A DNA stretch of 64,000 nucleotides from Telluribacter roseus (GCF_017355915.2 NZ_JAFEUV020000014.1:1-64000); one strand, 5' to 3'. Counted from the first letter of the stretch, positions 23,224 through 33,168 are shown. The notes: generated by a model from the sequence alone, not told the origin. Program-made: numbers and translations.

Positions 23224-23896
23224 AGATGAACCCTTAGCCATGCTGCGGCTGAAAGAGTACGTACAGCGGGTTCCTTTTCTGACGCTCAGTTACGCGGTTG
23301 ATAACGGACTGGAAGCCATTCCTTTGCTGCAGCGGGAGCCGATTGACCTGGTGTTCCTGGATATCGAAATGGATGGCTTTTCGGGCCTGCAGCTGCTGGA
23401 AGCCTTACCGGTGCGGCCCGCCGTGATACTAACAACGGCTTATGATCAGTATGCCCTGAAAGCTTTTGACCTGCAGGTAGCTGATTACTTACTGAAGCCT
23501 TACACCTTCGACCGCTTTCTGCAGGCCGTCACCCGCGCCCGGCAAAGGCAGGTAGCTGTCCCGGAGGAGACGCGACAGTCGTTTTTATTTGTAAAAACGG
23601 AGTACCGGCTCCAGAAAGTAGCCTTTGACCAGATCCTGTACATTGAAGGAATGCGTGATTACCGGCGTATTCATATGGCAACTGAAAAAATCATGACCCT
23701 GGAAACGTTCGGTGAACTGGAGCGTCAACTGCCACGCCAGCAGTTTTGCCGGGTTCACAAGTCTTACCTGGTAGCTTTGGATAAGATCGACTCCATTGAA
23801 CGGGACCGGTTAAAGATACAACAGGCCCTTATCCCCCTATCAGGTACCTACCGGAACCACTTCTACCAGTTGATCGGCCGCTCCTCGATGAAGTAA
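23204..23896 (+). CDS. LytTR-family response regulator
   Basis: A receiver domain (MRCLLIEDEPLAML, phosphoacceptor Asp53 in LVFLDIEMDGFSG, switch Lys in YLLKPYTFDRF) is joined to a C-terminal LytTR DNA-binding domain. The LytTR part holds FLFVKTEYRLQKVAFDQILY, IEGMRDYRRIHMATEK, QQFCRVHKSYLVALDKID and IPLSGTYRNHFYQLI. An ATG at 23198 two codons upstream is an equally possible start. It overlaps the kinase gene and is its likely partner. Targets are not known; autoregulation of this three-gene unit would be usual. Confidence 0.92.
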   Translation: MRCLLIEDEPLAMLRLKEYVQRVPFLTLSYAVDNGLEAIPLLQREPIDLVFLDIEMDGFSGLQLLEALPVRPAVILTTAYDQYALKAFDLQVADYLLKPYTFDRFLQAVTRARQRQVAVPEETRQSFLFVKTEYRLQKVAFDQILYIEGMRDYRRIHMATEKIMTLETFGELERQLPRQQFCRVHKSYLVALDKIDSIERDRLKIQQALIPLSGTYRNHFYQLIGRSSMK

Positions 23897-24024
23897 TGGA
23901 CTTACAAATCAGCAGGTACCTGTCATATGATTGTCTAACGCCACCGCCTCCCGCACTAACTACCTGTGCAGGGACTTTTTATGTTAAAATCAGGTGAAAG
24001 TAGCCAAGCATGGCCGAAGTGTTG

Positions 24025-24032
24025 TAAATTTG
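24025..24032 (+). promoter_or_regulatory. Putative -7 box TAAATTTG upstream of adk
   Basis: TAAATTTG fits the Bacteroidota -7 consensus TAnnTTTG exactly and lies 46 bp before the adk start. A clear TTTG -33 partner was not found. Confidence 0.45.
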
Positions 24033-24077
24033 CCGGGTCAAACTATTACTACTAAGGTAAATAATCAATCTGCCATC

Positions 24078-24653
24078 ATGCTTAATCTTGTTCTGTTTGG
24101 CCCTCCGGGGGCTGGAAAAGGTACCCAAAGCGAGAAAATCATTGATAAACACAAGCTCGTACACCTTTCCACGGGCGACTTGCTGCGCTCTGAAATAAAA
24201 GCAGGCACCGAACTCGGACTCCAGGCCAAAACACTCATGGACCAGGGAATGCTGGTTCCGGATGAAGTAGTGATCGGCATGATCGACAATAAACTGAGGG
24301 AAAACCGGGAAGCTGCCGGTTTTATATTCGACGGATTTCCGCGTACGGTGAAGCAGGCCGAAGCCCTCGATAACCTGCTGCGCACCTACAACGAAGAGAT
24401 CACCGTGATGGTAGCCCTGGTCGTGGAAGAGGAAGAACTGGTGAAGCGCCTGCTGCTGCGGGGTGCCACCTCCGGCCGCCCCGACGACCAGAACGTAGAC
24501 CTGATCCGGAAGCGCATCCAGGAATACAACGAAAAAACAACTCCCGTGGCGGACTACTACCGCCAGCAGGGCAAGTACGTAGGCGTAGACGGCATCGGTG
24601 AGATTGACGAAATCTTTACCGCTATCTGTAACGCCATCGAAACAGCGGCCTAA
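24078..24653 (+). CDS. adk: Adenylate kinase
   Basis: Interconverts ATP and AMP with two ADP in the cytosol. The start was set at ATG 24078 because the P-loop then sits at the N terminus (MLNLVLFGPPGAGKGT). Upstream codons of the longer frame are noncoding and overlap the putative promoter. The NMP-binding region has LSTGDLLRSEIKAGTELG. The substrate motif FDGFPRTVKQAEAL is present. The lid is short (LRGATSGRPDDQNVDLIRKR), without a zinc-binding insertion, giving the short form of 191 residues. It is followed by a strong terminator and obgE on the same strand. Confidence 0.96.
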   Translation: MLNLVLFGPPGAGKGTQSEKIIDKHKLVHLSTGDLLRSEIKAGTELGLQAKTLMDQGMLVPDEVVIGMIDNKLRENREAAGFIFDGFPRTVKQAEALDNLLRTYNEEITVMVALVVEEEELVKRLLLRGATSGRPDDQNVDLIRKRIQEYNEKTTPVADYYRQQGKYVGVDGIGEIDEIFTAICNAIETAA

Positions 24654-24668
24654 GTACTGGCTGTTCCG

Positions 24669-24710
24669 ACGCCTCCCCTCGCAGGTATTGAATACCGCGG
24701 AGGGAGGCGT
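24669..24710 (+). terminator. Terminator hairpin after adk
   Basis: ACGCCTCCC (24669-24677) pairs with GGGAGGCGT (24702-24710), with an inner GGTAT/ATACC stem. The T-run is weak, but the stem is strong. Confidence 0.65.
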
Positions 24711-24945
24711 TATAGTTGCTATAGGAAGCCACGGCCCCTGCCCTCCTAGAAGGGGCGTAGCAGCCGAAGAAACCAAGTAGGCTCAGGTCTGGTTTATACA
24801 TTAAAATTATACTTATTTACTATATAGCTTACGGCACGGCCGAAGCTTGACATCATTGACCGTTTACGGCTGCACTCGATCCTGAATACCCATACTATGG
24901 AGGATAACCAGCAGTAACTGGTCACTGGTCACTGATCATTAAAAC

Positions 24946-25953
24946 ATGGCTTCATCAAATTTTATCGATTACGTAAAGATCAACGTACGCTCCGGAGCCG
25001 GAGGGGCTGGCTCAGTCCATTTCCGCCGGGAAAAGTATGTAGACAAGGGTGGTCCGGACGGAGGAGACGGCGGACGCGGCGGGCACATTATCCTGAAAGG
25101 GAACGCCCAGCACTGGACCCTGCTTCACCTCAAATACACCAAGCACGTTAAAGCCGACCCGGGAAAGGCCGGAGAAGGCGGGCGGCGCAAGGGAGCGCAG
25201 GGCAGGGATGTGATTCTGGAGGTACCGCTGGGTACCGTAGCGCGCAATGCCGAAACGGGAGAACAGATCCTGGAAATAACCGAAGACGGACAGGAGGCCA
25301 TTCTGCTTCCCGGCGGACGGGGTGGATTGGGTAACGACCATTTTAAGTCATCTACCAACCAGACTCCTCAGCACGCCCAGACCGGTGAGCCCGGCGGAGA
25401 AGCCTGGGTGATTCTGGAGCTGAAGGTACTGGCTGACGTAGGTCTGGTCGGATTTCCGAACGCGGGCAAGTCGACGCTCCTGTCGGTGATATCGGCCGCC
25501 CGTCCCGAAATAGCCGATTATGCCTTCACCACTCTGGTGCCTAATCTGGGGGTAGTGTCCTACCGCGACTTCCGCTCATTTGTCGTGGCCGATATACCTG
25601 GTATTATCGAAGGCGCCTCGCAGGGCAAAGGGCTGGGGCTGCGGTTCCTCCGGCATATCGAGCGCAACTCGATCCTGCTGTTCATGATTCCGGCCGATTC
25701 CGAAGACATCAAAGCGGAGTACGAGACCTTACTCAACGAACTGCGACAATACAACCCCAGCCTGCTGGACAAGCAGCGCCTGCTCGCTATTTCCAAAGTA
25801 GACCTGCTGGACGAAGAAGAACGAGCCGGTATTCAGGATAAGCTACCTGAGCATGTGCCTCATATCCTTATTTCGGCCATTACGCAGGAAGGAATAGATA
25901 ATTTGAAAGACATGCTCTGGAAAACTCTGAACGAAGAACAACCCGTTCAATAA
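24946..25953 (+). CDS. obgE: Obg/CgtA GTPase
   Basis: A 335-residue essential GTPase that acts in 50S ribosome assembly and stress control. The glycine-rich Obg fold is at residues 1-160 ([32 protein letters not shown]). The G domain follows with G1 [12 protein letters not shown], switch region [13 protein letters not shown]3 [13 protein letters not shown]4 AISKVDLL and G5 ILISAIT. There is no long C-terminal OCT domain, so it is the short bacterial form. The upstream spacer ends in TCACTGGTCACTGATCATT, one of the dispersed words, immediately before the start. Confidence 0.96.
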   Translation: MASSNFIDYVKINVRSGAGGAGSVHFRREKYVDKGGPDGGDGGRGGHIILKGNAQHWTLLHLKYTKHVKADPGKAGEGGRRKGAQGRDVILEVPLGTVARNAETGEQILEITEDGQEAILLPGGRGGLGNDHFKSSTNQTPQHAQTGEPGGEAWVILELKVLADVGLVGFPNAGKSTLLSVISAARPEIADYAFTTLVPNLGVVSYRDFRSFVVADIPGIIEGASQGKGLGLRFLRHIERNSILLFMIPADSEDIKAEYETLLNELRQYNPSLLDKQRLLAISKVDLLDEEERAGIQDKLPEHVPHILISAITQEGIDNLKDMLWKTLNEEQPVQ

Positions 25954-26034
25954 CTTCATGGAATAAAAGTTGCTTTCCGATCGTTGTAACCCGAGATTTG
26001 CAGGGTGAAAACGGTTGGAAAGTCATCTATTAGC

Positions 26035-29000
26035 ATGAAATATACTTTACGTCTATTAGTGGTTACACTTATTGGGAGTGTAGCTTTTATTTTGCCGGAA
26101 GTACTTGGTCAGGTAAGCATCAACTACCCCAAAAACCGAGAGGTCTTTCAGCGGGACAAAAACAATTCAGCTACTATCTACATAGCGGGTAGCTATTCCG
26201 AAGCGGCCGACCGGGTGGAAGCCCAGCTGGTACCTGTACAAGGGGGTAATCATTCCGGCTGGATCACCATCCAGAATAACCCGCAGGGAGGGCAGTTTTA
26301 CGGCAGCCTCGACTGGTCGGGCGGCTGGTATACCCTGGAAGTACGTATGTGGCGCGGCGGCCAGCAGGTCGGCAGCGCGTCCCTGTCGCGCGTAGGGATC
26401 GGGGAGGTATTTCTGATCGCGGGTCAGTCCAATGCGCAGGGGTACCAGGGCTACGGCGCCCGCGGTGCAGGCGACGACCGCGTCAATACCATCAACTACT
26501 ACAACAACGACGGACCCAACGATAATCTTCCCGAGCCGGAGTTCAGCCATCTGAATGACAATTCTTTTATCTCCCCCCGTGGTAATTCAGCCTGGTCGTG
26601 GGGAAGGCTAGGTGACCAACTGGCCAACCGGCTGGGCGTCCCGATCCTGTTCTACAATGCGGCCTGGTACGGTACCTCCATCAAGAACTGGCGGGACAGC
26701 ATCCACGGCACGGCCTACGGCGTGTTTGACGGGAGTCCTTATCCGCAGGGCATGCCTTATGCCAACCTGCGGCTGGCCATGCAGTACTACGTGCCTCTGA
26801 CGGGTGTCAGGGGTGTACTCTGGCACCAGGGTGAGTCGGACACCTACACCAACACCAGCGCATCCACCTATGCCAACGACCTGCGGACCGTGATCGAGCA
26901 GAGCCGTAACGAATCCGGCAAGAACCTTTCGTGGGTAATAGCCCGGGTTTCCTACTTTCCGCTGGGAGGCGGTACCAGCGGTCAGGTGATACAGGGGCAA
27001 AATAATGTAGCATCGTCGGTACCCAATACCTTCTACGGCCCCGAGACGGACAACATCCCCAACCATCACCGCAGCGACGGCATCCACTTTGCCAACGAGG
27101 GACTGGTGATCCTGGGGGATATGTGGAACAATGCCCTGAATGATGATTTCTTCAACCGTTCGGAGCCCTACAAAGCCCAGCCTCTCCCCCGGGTGACTGT
27201 AAATAACTGCTCCAACGAAAACAATACCCTAACGCTTACCGTCGAAGGCAACTACTCCGCCGTCAACTGGAACAACGGCGCCGGCGACCGCACCATTACC
27301 GTAGGGCCGGGTACCTTCAAGGCCCGGGTACGGGATGGCGCCGGAAACGTCATGTATACGCCTGAGATCAGAATACCGGATAATGTACGGGCCTCTTCTC
27401 CCAATGTGACCATAGAAGGCCGTAACCCGATCTGCCAGAACGGTACGACGGTACTGTCCGCCAACAGCTCCGGCAAGGTAACGTGGAATAACGGCCAAAA
27501 CGAGGAGCGCATTACGGTAAGCGCGGCCGGAGAGTTTTTTGCTACCGTCCAGAACGCCTACGGGTGTCAGGCCACTTCATCGCGTGTGGCCGTTACGGTA
27601 CTCCCTACCCCACCTCCGGCTACTCCCAGCATTACCGTAACCGCCCCTACTACCTTCTGCGAGGGAGGAGAAGTAAAGCTCGTATCCAGCGCTCCCAGAA
27701 ACGCCTGGTCCAACGGGATGGAGGGCAAGGAAGTAGCCATACGTACCTCGGGTGAGTACCGGGTGAGAGCCGTGGATGAGCAGGGTTGTTTTTCGTCTGA
27801 GTCGGCTCCCGTAGCCGTAGTGGTCAATCCGCTACCGGCCCAGCCCGTTATTTCGGCCAGCAGCAATACGACCTTCTGCCAGGGCGGTAACGTGACGCTC
27901 ACCTCCAGCTACTCCAGCGGGAATATGTGGTCTACCCAGGCTACCGCACAGGCCATCACCGTAGCGCAGACGGGCTCCTATACCGTACGCGTACGCGATG
28001 CCAACGGTTGCGAGAATACCTCCCGCCCCGTAGATGTAAAGGTCAATCCGCTGCCGGCCGCTCCCTCTATTACGCCCCTGCGCCCTACTACCTTCTGCGA
28101 CCGGGACTACACAGTGTTGCAGTCCAGCCCGGAACACATGTACCGGTGGAGTACCGGCCATACGGGACGCGAGCACGAAATACGTACCCCCGGCGACTAC
28201 TCGCTTACCGTTACGGATATCAACGGCTGTACGTCGCCGGCCTCTTCAGTGGTGAAAGTGGTAGTGAACCCACTGCCCGCGAGCCCTACCATTACGGCGG
28301 CTGGCCCTACGACCTTCTGCGCGGATGATAACGTGCTGCTGCAGTCGACTCCGGCCCTGGGCTACCTGTGGAGCCACGGCGAAAGCAGCAAGGATGTATC
28401 GGTCAATAAAACGGCCGAATACAGCGTGCAGGCCCGTAACGAGTTTGGCTGTCTGTCGGACCCTTCCAACCGGATTCGGGTCAATGCCCTGCCTTTGCCC
28501 CCTATGCCTACTGTGACGGCACAGGGACCCACCAGCTTTTGTGATGGGGACGAGGTAATCCTTTCGGCTACCGGTATTGGTCCTGTTTCGTGGAATACCG
28601 GCGTAGCGGCGCCTACTATTACCGTTACCCAGACCGGCAACTACGCGGCCCGGGTACAGGGGACCAATGGTTGCTTTTCGCCCTATACTTCCTCCCTGCG
28701 TGTAGTAGCTCATCCCATTCCCGAGAAGCCCGTGATCCGGCAGGCGGGCACTTTTACACTTGAGGCAGAAAACGCCGTGGAAGCCGAGCGCTACGAATGG
28801 AAACGCGACGGAGCTACCATCCAGGACGAGGGGCTGTCGCTGATCAAAGCCGGTCAGTCGGGTACCTACTCCGTGAGGGGCTTTGTAGTCCACAGCCCTA
28901 CCCTTACCTGCAGCTCCGTAGAGTCAGAGCTGTTCCGCTTCGAAGTAGATATGAGCACCGGCGGGTTCAGCATCTACCCCAACCCGAGCATAGACGGACT

Positions 29001-29205
29001 GGTTACGTTCGAGACCCTGCAGGACCTGCAGAATGCGACCGTTCAACTGTACGACCTGAGAGGAAATCTGGTTCATACCTTTACTTCGCTGTCCTTTGAG
29101 GAGCGCAAGGTAGTGGACTTGTCTACTCTGCCCGATGGGGTGTATATTGTCCGTATCGAGGCGGGTACTTTCACCGCTGTACGTAAAGTTATTCTGGCCC
29201 GCTGA
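26035..29205 (+). CDS. Secreted SASA-type carbohydrate esterase with Ig-like repeats and T9SS tail
   Basis: A 1056-residue exported protein; ATG 26035 gives the signal peptide MKYTLRLLVVTLIGSVAF with cleavage near VLGQV. The sialate O-acetylesterase-like domain has the nucleophile in IAGQSNAQG (S132), VLWHQGESD (264-269) and the Asp/His pair in DGIHF (348-352). Such enzymes remove acetyl groups from sugars. About six short Ig-like modules of 75-80 residues follow, most starting PTTFC and containing W-S/N-G, then a type A sorting domain from FSIYPNPSIDG to the end. It should be exported by the type IX system. The next gene is a shorter paralogue. Confidence 0.85.
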   Translation: MKYTLRLLVVTLIGSVAFILPEVLGQVSINYPKNREVFQRDKNNSATIYIAGSYSEAADRVEAQLVPVQGGNHSGWITIQNNPQGGQFYGSLDWSGGWYTLEVRMWRGGQQVGSASLSRVGIGEVFLIAGQSNAQGYQGYGARGAGDDRVNTINYYNNDGPNDNLPEPEFSHLNDNSFISPRGNSAWSWGRLGDQLANRLGVPILFYNAAWYGTSIKNWRDSIHGTAYGVFDGSPYPQGMPYANLRLAMQYYVPLTGVRGVLWHQGESDTYTNTSASTYANDLRTVIEQSRNESGKNLSWVIARVSYFPLGGGTSGQVIQGQNNVASSVPNTFYGPETDNIPNHHRSDGIHFANEGLVILGDMWNNALNDDFFNRSEPYKAQPLPRVTVNNCSNENNTLTLTVEGNYSAVNWNNGAGDRTITVGPGTFKARVRDGAGNVMYTPEIRIPDNVRASSPNVTIEGRNPICQNGTTVLSANSSGKVTWNNGQNEERITVSAAGEFFATVQNAYGCQATSSRVAVTVLPTPPPATPSITVTAPTTFCEGGEVKLVSSAPRNAWSNGMEGKEVAIRTSGEYRVRAVDEQGCFSSESAPVAVVVNPLPAQPVISASSNTTFCQGGNVTLTSSYSSGNMWSTQATAQAITVAQTGSYTVRVRDANGCENTSRPVDVKVNPLPAAPSITPLRPTTFCDRDYTVLQSSPEHMYRWSTGHTGREHEIRTPGDYSLTVTDINGCTSPASSVVKVVVNPLPASPTITAAGPTTFCADDNVLLQSTPALGYLWSHGESSKDVSVNKTAEYSVQARNEFGCLSDPSNRIRVNALPLPPMPTVTAQGPTSFCDGDEVILSATGIGPVSWNTGVAAPTITVTQTGNYAARVQGTNGCFSPYTSSLRVVAHPIPEKPVIRQAGTFTLEAENAVEAERYEWKRDGATIQDEGLSLIKAGQSGTYSVRGFVVHSPTLTCSSVESELFRFEVDMSTGGFSIYPNPSIDGLVTFETLQDLQNATVQLYDLRGNLVHTFTSLSFEERKVVDLSTLPDGVYIVRIEAGTFTAVRKVILAR

Positions 29206-29247
29206 CGCGTAGAAGTAACTCTTTGCCGCAAAAATAAAATTGGTGTA

Positions 29248-29275
29248 TTGTAGCAAAAATAATATTATAAATTTG
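29248..29275 (+). promoter_or_regulatory. Putative Bacteroidota-type promoter for the second SASA gene
   Basis: TTG (29248-29250), 17-nt spacer, TAAATTTG (29268-29275). The downstream leader of about 115 nt contains a strong hairpin before the ATG at 29391. Confidence 0.55.
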
Positions 29276-29291
29276 TAGTCGATTCAAGTAG

Positions 29292-29316
29292 GTCCACGCT
29301 TCTCTGGGGCGTGGAC
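29292..29316 (+). other. Leader hairpin
   Basis: GTCCACGC (29292-29299) pairs perfectly with GCGTGGAC (29309-29316). There is no T-run after it, so it is more likely a leader structure than a terminator, although it could also mark the end of the upstream transcript. Confidence 0.55.
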
Positions 29317-29390
29317 TTACCTTGATAGGTACTACCTCGTATATAGTTGTAATGGAGTCGGAAGTTGAGTCATTTTTATATAATTTGCCA

Positions 29391-31496
29391 ATGCGTAAAT
29401 CCTCTACTTGTCATTTATTTATTAAGATCTGGTTACTGATTGTGTGTATTCCCGTAGTGGCTAGTGCCCAGATCAAGATTACCTCCCCTACTGACAGAGC
29501 CATATACCAGCGGGATATTACCGGCCAGACTACCCTCTCGATCACAGGTACGTACTCTCAACCTATTGATAAGGTGGAAGTAAGGGCGGTACCGGTCGTA
29601 CCGGGCCAGGGTATTGGCACGGACTGGGCTACTCTTCAGAATAATCCTACCGGAGGTACTTTCCTGGGTACACTTCGCCTGCAGGGCGGATGGTACACGC
29701 TGGAAGTCCGGGGCCTTCAGAACCAAACGGTAGTAGGCCGCGATGTGGTACCTCGTATGGGAGTGGGAGAAGTGTTTCTGATCGCGGGTCAATCCAACGC
29801 GCAGGGGCTTAGAAACTACCCCGGCCCCAGTGCCAAGGACGACCGGGTCAACTACATAGCCTACGACAATATTGTTAACTCTCTCTTTGATCCTCCTGCT
29901 CCTACCTTTGCTCAGCTTACTTCCAACGCGATGGTAGGCCCCCATGGCCAGTCGGCCTGGAACTGGGGACTACTGGGCGACATGCTGGCCCGCAAGCTGA
30001 ACGTACCCATCCTGTTTATCAACACAGCCTGGGAAGGTACCTCCATCCGTAACTGGACCCAGAGCGCTAAAGGTGAAACTACCTATAACGTATACGGAGG
30101 ATTTGTGTATCCGCCTCAGATGCCTTACGCCAACCTGGCCATTGCCGCCCGCCACTATGTCAATACACTGGGGGCACGGGCCGTCCTGTGGATGCAGGGC
30201 GAAACCGACACGCACCCCCTCAACATGAGCAAGAGCGAGTACCAGGAGCACCTGCAGTTTCTGATCAACCGGCTGAGCGGAGATATCAACAAGCGGATCA
30301 CCTGGGTGATTGCCCGTACCTCCCGCACCGCCACCGCTGATAACCGGCAGCAGTTTACGAGTCAGGCTATCATAGATGCACAGAACGCCGTCATCAACAC
30401 ACCTTTTAACAGTACTTATCCGGGTCCCGAAACGGATAAGATCAATGTGACACGTCCGGATGGTATCCACTTTATAGGCGATGAGGCGCTTACAGCCCTC
30501 GCCAACGCCTGGGACAATACCCTGAATACTACCTTTTTCTCTACGATCACTCCGCTGACACCGGCGGCGATTCCGGTGGTAACTACCGCCTGCGCCTCGG
30601 ACAACAACGCCGTGAGCCTTACGCTGCCTGCCGGCTACTCATCGTATAGCTGGAGCACCGGACAGTCGGGACGTACCATCAACGTATCTTCGCCGGGTAC
30701 CTACCGGGCTACACTGAAAGATGCCAACGGTAATGCCTACCTGAGCCAGGCCGTAACCGTAGAAAACTCCGTGAAACCCATCACCCCTACCGTAATTCCG
30801 GGAGGCCAGCAGCAGGCGTGTGCTGATTCAGGATTGGTCCTGTCGGCCTCGGGCGGCACTGACCAGTTTCTATGGAGTAACGGTACCACCGGCCGGGCCA
30901 CCCGCGCCCTGCAAAGTGGCAACTACACCGTACGGGCTCAGAATGTGTTTGGATGCTTATCGGACGTATCGGCGCCGGTCGGCCTGACGATCCGGCCCGC
31001 GGTACCACAGCCTACAGTAGTACAGTCGGGACCTTTCAGTATGCAGGCTACACTCCCCAGTCAGGATCTGTCGGTAACCTACGACTGGAAACGCAACGAT
31101 CAGGTCCTGAGCTCGGGATCAAGTGTGATCAAAGCCGTAGAGACCGGCGACTATACAGCCCGGGCCAAAGCCGTGTACAACCTGGGCAATAATAACCAGC
31201 TTACCTGCTACTCGCCTTTTTCGTCTCCGATCGCCTACATTCCTTCTGAGGGTGAAACCGTTGTGATATTCCCTAATCCGGCCCGCGGTGGTGTACTATC
31301 CATCGAAACCCGGGAGGACCTGACGGATGCCCAGGTGACCTTCTTCGGGGTAAACGGTGTAATGCTACGCACCCAGACTATCCCGACCCTGAGCGAGCGC
31401 CGTACCATTGATGCCAGTACACTGCCTCCCGGCATGTACATCATAAAGGTAAAGGCAGCCGGAACGGATGTATCCAAAAAGATAATAATAGACTAA
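29391..31496 (+). CDS. Paralogous secreted SASA-type esterase with T9SS tail
   Basis: A 701-residue paralogue of the preceding gene. ATG 29391 was chosen because it gives the signal peptide FIKIWLLIVCIPVVASAQ. The N-terminal beta domain starts IKITSPTDRAIYQRD. The esterase domain has IAGQSNAQG (S136), VLWMQGETD and RPDGIHFIGDE. Only about two Ig-like modules follow (SYSWSTGQSGRTINV, QFLWSNGTTGRATRA), then a type A sorting domain from VVIFPNPARGG. The Trp/His difference in the second block (WMQGE versus WHQGE) is normal variation in the family. It probably has its own promoter and ends in a strong terminator. Carbohydrate substrate unknown. Confidence 0.85.
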   Translation: MRKSSTCHLFIKIWLLIVCIPVVASAQIKITSPTDRAIYQRDITGQTTLSITGTYSQPIDKVEVRAVPVVPGQGIGTDWATLQNNPTGGTFLGTLRLQGGWYTLEVRGLQNQTVVGRDVVPRMGVGEVFLIAGQSNAQGLRNYPGPSAKDDRVNYIAYDNIVNSLFDPPAPTFAQLTSNAMVGPHGQSAWNWGLLGDMLARKLNVPILFINTAWEGTSIRNWTQSAKGETTYNVYGGFVYPPQMPYANLAIAARHYVNTLGARAVLWMQGETDTHPLNMSKSEYQEHLQFLINRLSGDINKRITWVIARTSRTATADNRQQFTSQAIIDAQNAVINTPFNSTYPGPETDKINVTRPDGIHFIGDEALTALANAWDNTLNTTFFSTITPLTPAAIPVVTTACASDNNAVSLTLPAGYSSYSWSTGQSGRTINVSSPGTYRATLKDANGNAYLSQAVTVENSVKPITPTVIPGGQQQACADSGLVLSASGGTDQFLWSNGTTGRATRALQSGNYTVRAQNVFGCLSDVSAPVGLTIRPAVPQPTVVQSGPFSMQATLPSQDLSVTYDWKRNDQVLSSGSSVIKAVETGDYTARAKAVYNLGNNNQLTCYSPFSSPIAYIPSEGETVVIFPNPARGGVLSIETREDLTDAQVTFFGVNGVMLRTQTIPTLSERRTIDASTLPPGMYIIKVKAAGTDVSKKIIID

Positions 31497-31530
31497 TTAT
31501 ATAACCAATATAACGAAAGGCATAACGAAA

Positions 31531-31556
31531 GGCTCCTGGTATCAGGAGCCTTTTTT
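31531..31556 (+). terminator. Rho-independent terminator
   Basis: GGCTCCTG pairs with CAGGAGCC across GTAT and is followed by TTTTTT. It separates the esterase genes from the nuo operon. Confidence 0.92.
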
Positions 31557-31589
31557 GTACTTTTTCTGTAGGCTAGACTAGTGACCTTA

Positions 31590-31621
31590 TTTGGTTGATA
31601 AATTTGCAAATTGTAATTTTA
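31590..31621 (+). promoter_or_regulatory. Putative nuo operon promoter
   Basis: TTTG (31590-31593), 20-nt spacer, TAATTTTA (31614-31621). A better -7 match, TAAATTTG, lies at 31599-31606 but lacks a well-placed -33 box. Either would give a leader of roughly 70-90 nt before nuoA. Confidence 0.45.
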
Positions 31622-31698
31622 CAGCAATACTATACTTGCCCGAACAATCGTTAGTAAACGTTTCTTATCTAAAATATGTTAAGAAACCAAGAAGAACT

Positions 31699-32073
31699 AT
31701 GAATACGACTTATCTCCCTTCTGATTTTTTACCCATCGTGGTACAGCTTGGTCTGGCGCTGGCATTTATTGTCGGTACGATGATTGTTACCCACCTCATT
31801 GGACCCAGCCGCAAGAGTGGCCTCAAGGATGACCCCTTTGAGTGTGGGATAGAAGTAAAGGGTAATGCCCGTACGCCTATATCCGTCAAGTACTTTCTGG
31901 TTGCGATCCTGTTCGTACTGTTTGACGTGGAAGTAATTTTTATGTACCCGTGGGCGGTTAATTTCAGACAGCTGGGCTTGCTCGGCTTTATCGAGATGCT
32001 ACTGTTCATGGCCTTATTGCTGGCTGGCTTCTACTATATTATCCGCAAGGGCGTTCTTAAGTGGGAGGAGTAA
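31699..32073 (+). CDS. nuoA: NADH-quinone oxidoreductase subunit A
   Basis: A 124-residue membrane subunit of complex I. It has three helices ([58 protein letters not shown]). The conserved loop [12 protein letters not shown] and the acidic FDVEVIF helix identify it. ATG 31699 is preferred because the membrane helix starts right after it; the longer frame upstream crosses the promoter region. It is first in the nuoABCDEFGHIJ operon and sits at the junction of peripheral and membrane arms. Confidence 0.93.
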   Translation: MNTTYLPSDFLPIVVQLGLALAFIVGTMIVTHLIGPSRKSGLKDDPFECGIEVKGNARTPISVKYFLVAILFVLFDVEVIFMYPWAVNFRQLGLLGFIEMLLFMALLLAGFYYIIRKGVLKWEE

Positions 32074-32116
32074 GCCATTAGTTCAATTAGTTGATTACTA
32101 TAAAATCTATATTACT

Positions 32117-32659
32117 ATGAGCTCTGTAAAGATGGTGGAGGCCCCGGATGGATACAGTGGAGCTGGTTTTTTTGCTACCTCACTAGACCAGGTGATAGGA
32201 ATGGCACGTAGTCACTCGTTGTGGCCACTGCCTTTTGCCACATCCTGCTGTGGTATTGAATTCATGGCAACTATGGGTGCCCATTATGATATATCGCGCT
32301 TCGGTTCGGAGCGTCCCAGCTTTTCGCCCCGCCAGGCTGACCTGCTGATGGTGATGGGTACTATTGCCAAAAAGATGGCGCCCGTTGTAAAGCAGGTATA
32401 CCTGCAGATGGCCGAACCCCGCTGGGTAATGGCCGTGGGAGCCTGTGCGTCCAGTGGTGGTATATTTGATACTTATAGTGTACTGCAGGGGATAGACCGT
32501 ATCATTCCTGTGGACGTGTACGTACCAGGCTGTCCACCCCGTCCCGAGCAGATCCTGGAAGGTCTGATGCAGGTGCAGGAGCTGACACGCAACGAATCAT
32601 TGCGTCGTCGAAACTCGGAAGAGTATCAACACCTGCTGGAATCTTATAAAATACAATAA
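32117..32659 (+). CDS. nuoB: NADH-quinone oxidoreductase subunit B
   Basis: A 180-residue peripheral-arm subunit holding the terminal 4Fe-4S cluster N2 near the quinone site. The ligands are seen in [13 protein letters not shown] (CC pair), VGACASSGG and [12 protein letters not shown]. Length and order are usual. It is followed after 8 bp by nuoC. Confidence 0.95.
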   Translation: MSSVKMVEAPDGYSGAGFFATSLDQVIGMARSHSLWPLPFATSCCGIEFMATMGAHYDISRFGSERPSFSPRQADLLMVMGTIAKKMAPVVKQVYLQMAEPRWVMAVGACASSGGIFDTYSVLQGIDRIIPVDVYVPGCPPRPEQILEGLMQVQELTRNESLRRRNSEEYQHLLESYKIQ

Positions 32660-32667
32660 ACCATCCT

Positions 32668-33168
32668 ATGCTTAGCAATCAGGAAGTAGCCGAAGAGTTG
32701 GTCAAGAAGTTCGGCGACGATGTATATGATTTTGAAGAACCGTATGGACTGTTAACCCTTACTACTACCCGGGAGCAGATCATACCCATACTAGAGTACC
32801 TGTTTCACCATGACCGGTTTAAGATTAACTTCCTGACGGATATCACCGGCATTCACTATCCGGACAGTCCGGGACAGGAGTTTGCGGTCGTGTACCACAT
32901 CCATAGCCTTACCCAGAACTTCCGGGTAAGGATCAAGGTGTTTCTGGCCGAAGCAGATATTCATATTCCAACGGCTACTCCCCTGTATGCCTCCGCTAAC
33001 TGGATGGAGCGGGAAACGTACGACTTCTTCGGGATCATCTTTGACGGTCATCCCGACCTGAGACGTATCCTGAACATCGAGGAGATGGATTACTTCCCGA
33101 TGCGGAAGCAGTACCCGATGGAGGATGCTACGCGTCAGGATAAGACCGATGCGTTGTTTGGCCGTTAA
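32668..33168 (+). CDS. nuoC: NADH-quinone oxidoreductase subunit C
   Basis: A 166-residue peripheral subunit of complex I, encoded separately from nuoD rather than fused to it. The family signature is near the end: ASANWMERETYDFFGIIFDG, then HPDLRRIL and FPMRKQYPMED. It docks NuoD and NuoB in the connecting module. It lies 8 bp after nuoB and 27 bp before nuoD. Confidence 0.94.
   Translation: MLSNQEVAEELVKKFGDDVYDFEEPYGLLTLTTTREQIIPILEYLFHHDRFKINFLTDITGIHYPDSPGQEFAVVYHIHSLTQNFRVRIKVFLAEADIHIPTATPLYASANWMERETYDFFGIIFDGHPDLRRILNIEEMDYFPMRKQYPMEDATRQDKTDALFGR

Noticed and set aside
15182-23896. Complete antibiotic-efflux or defence island
   Set aside because: PadR, permeases, a serine hydrolase and a two-component pair look suggestive, but no ATPase, nuclease or other defence domain is present.
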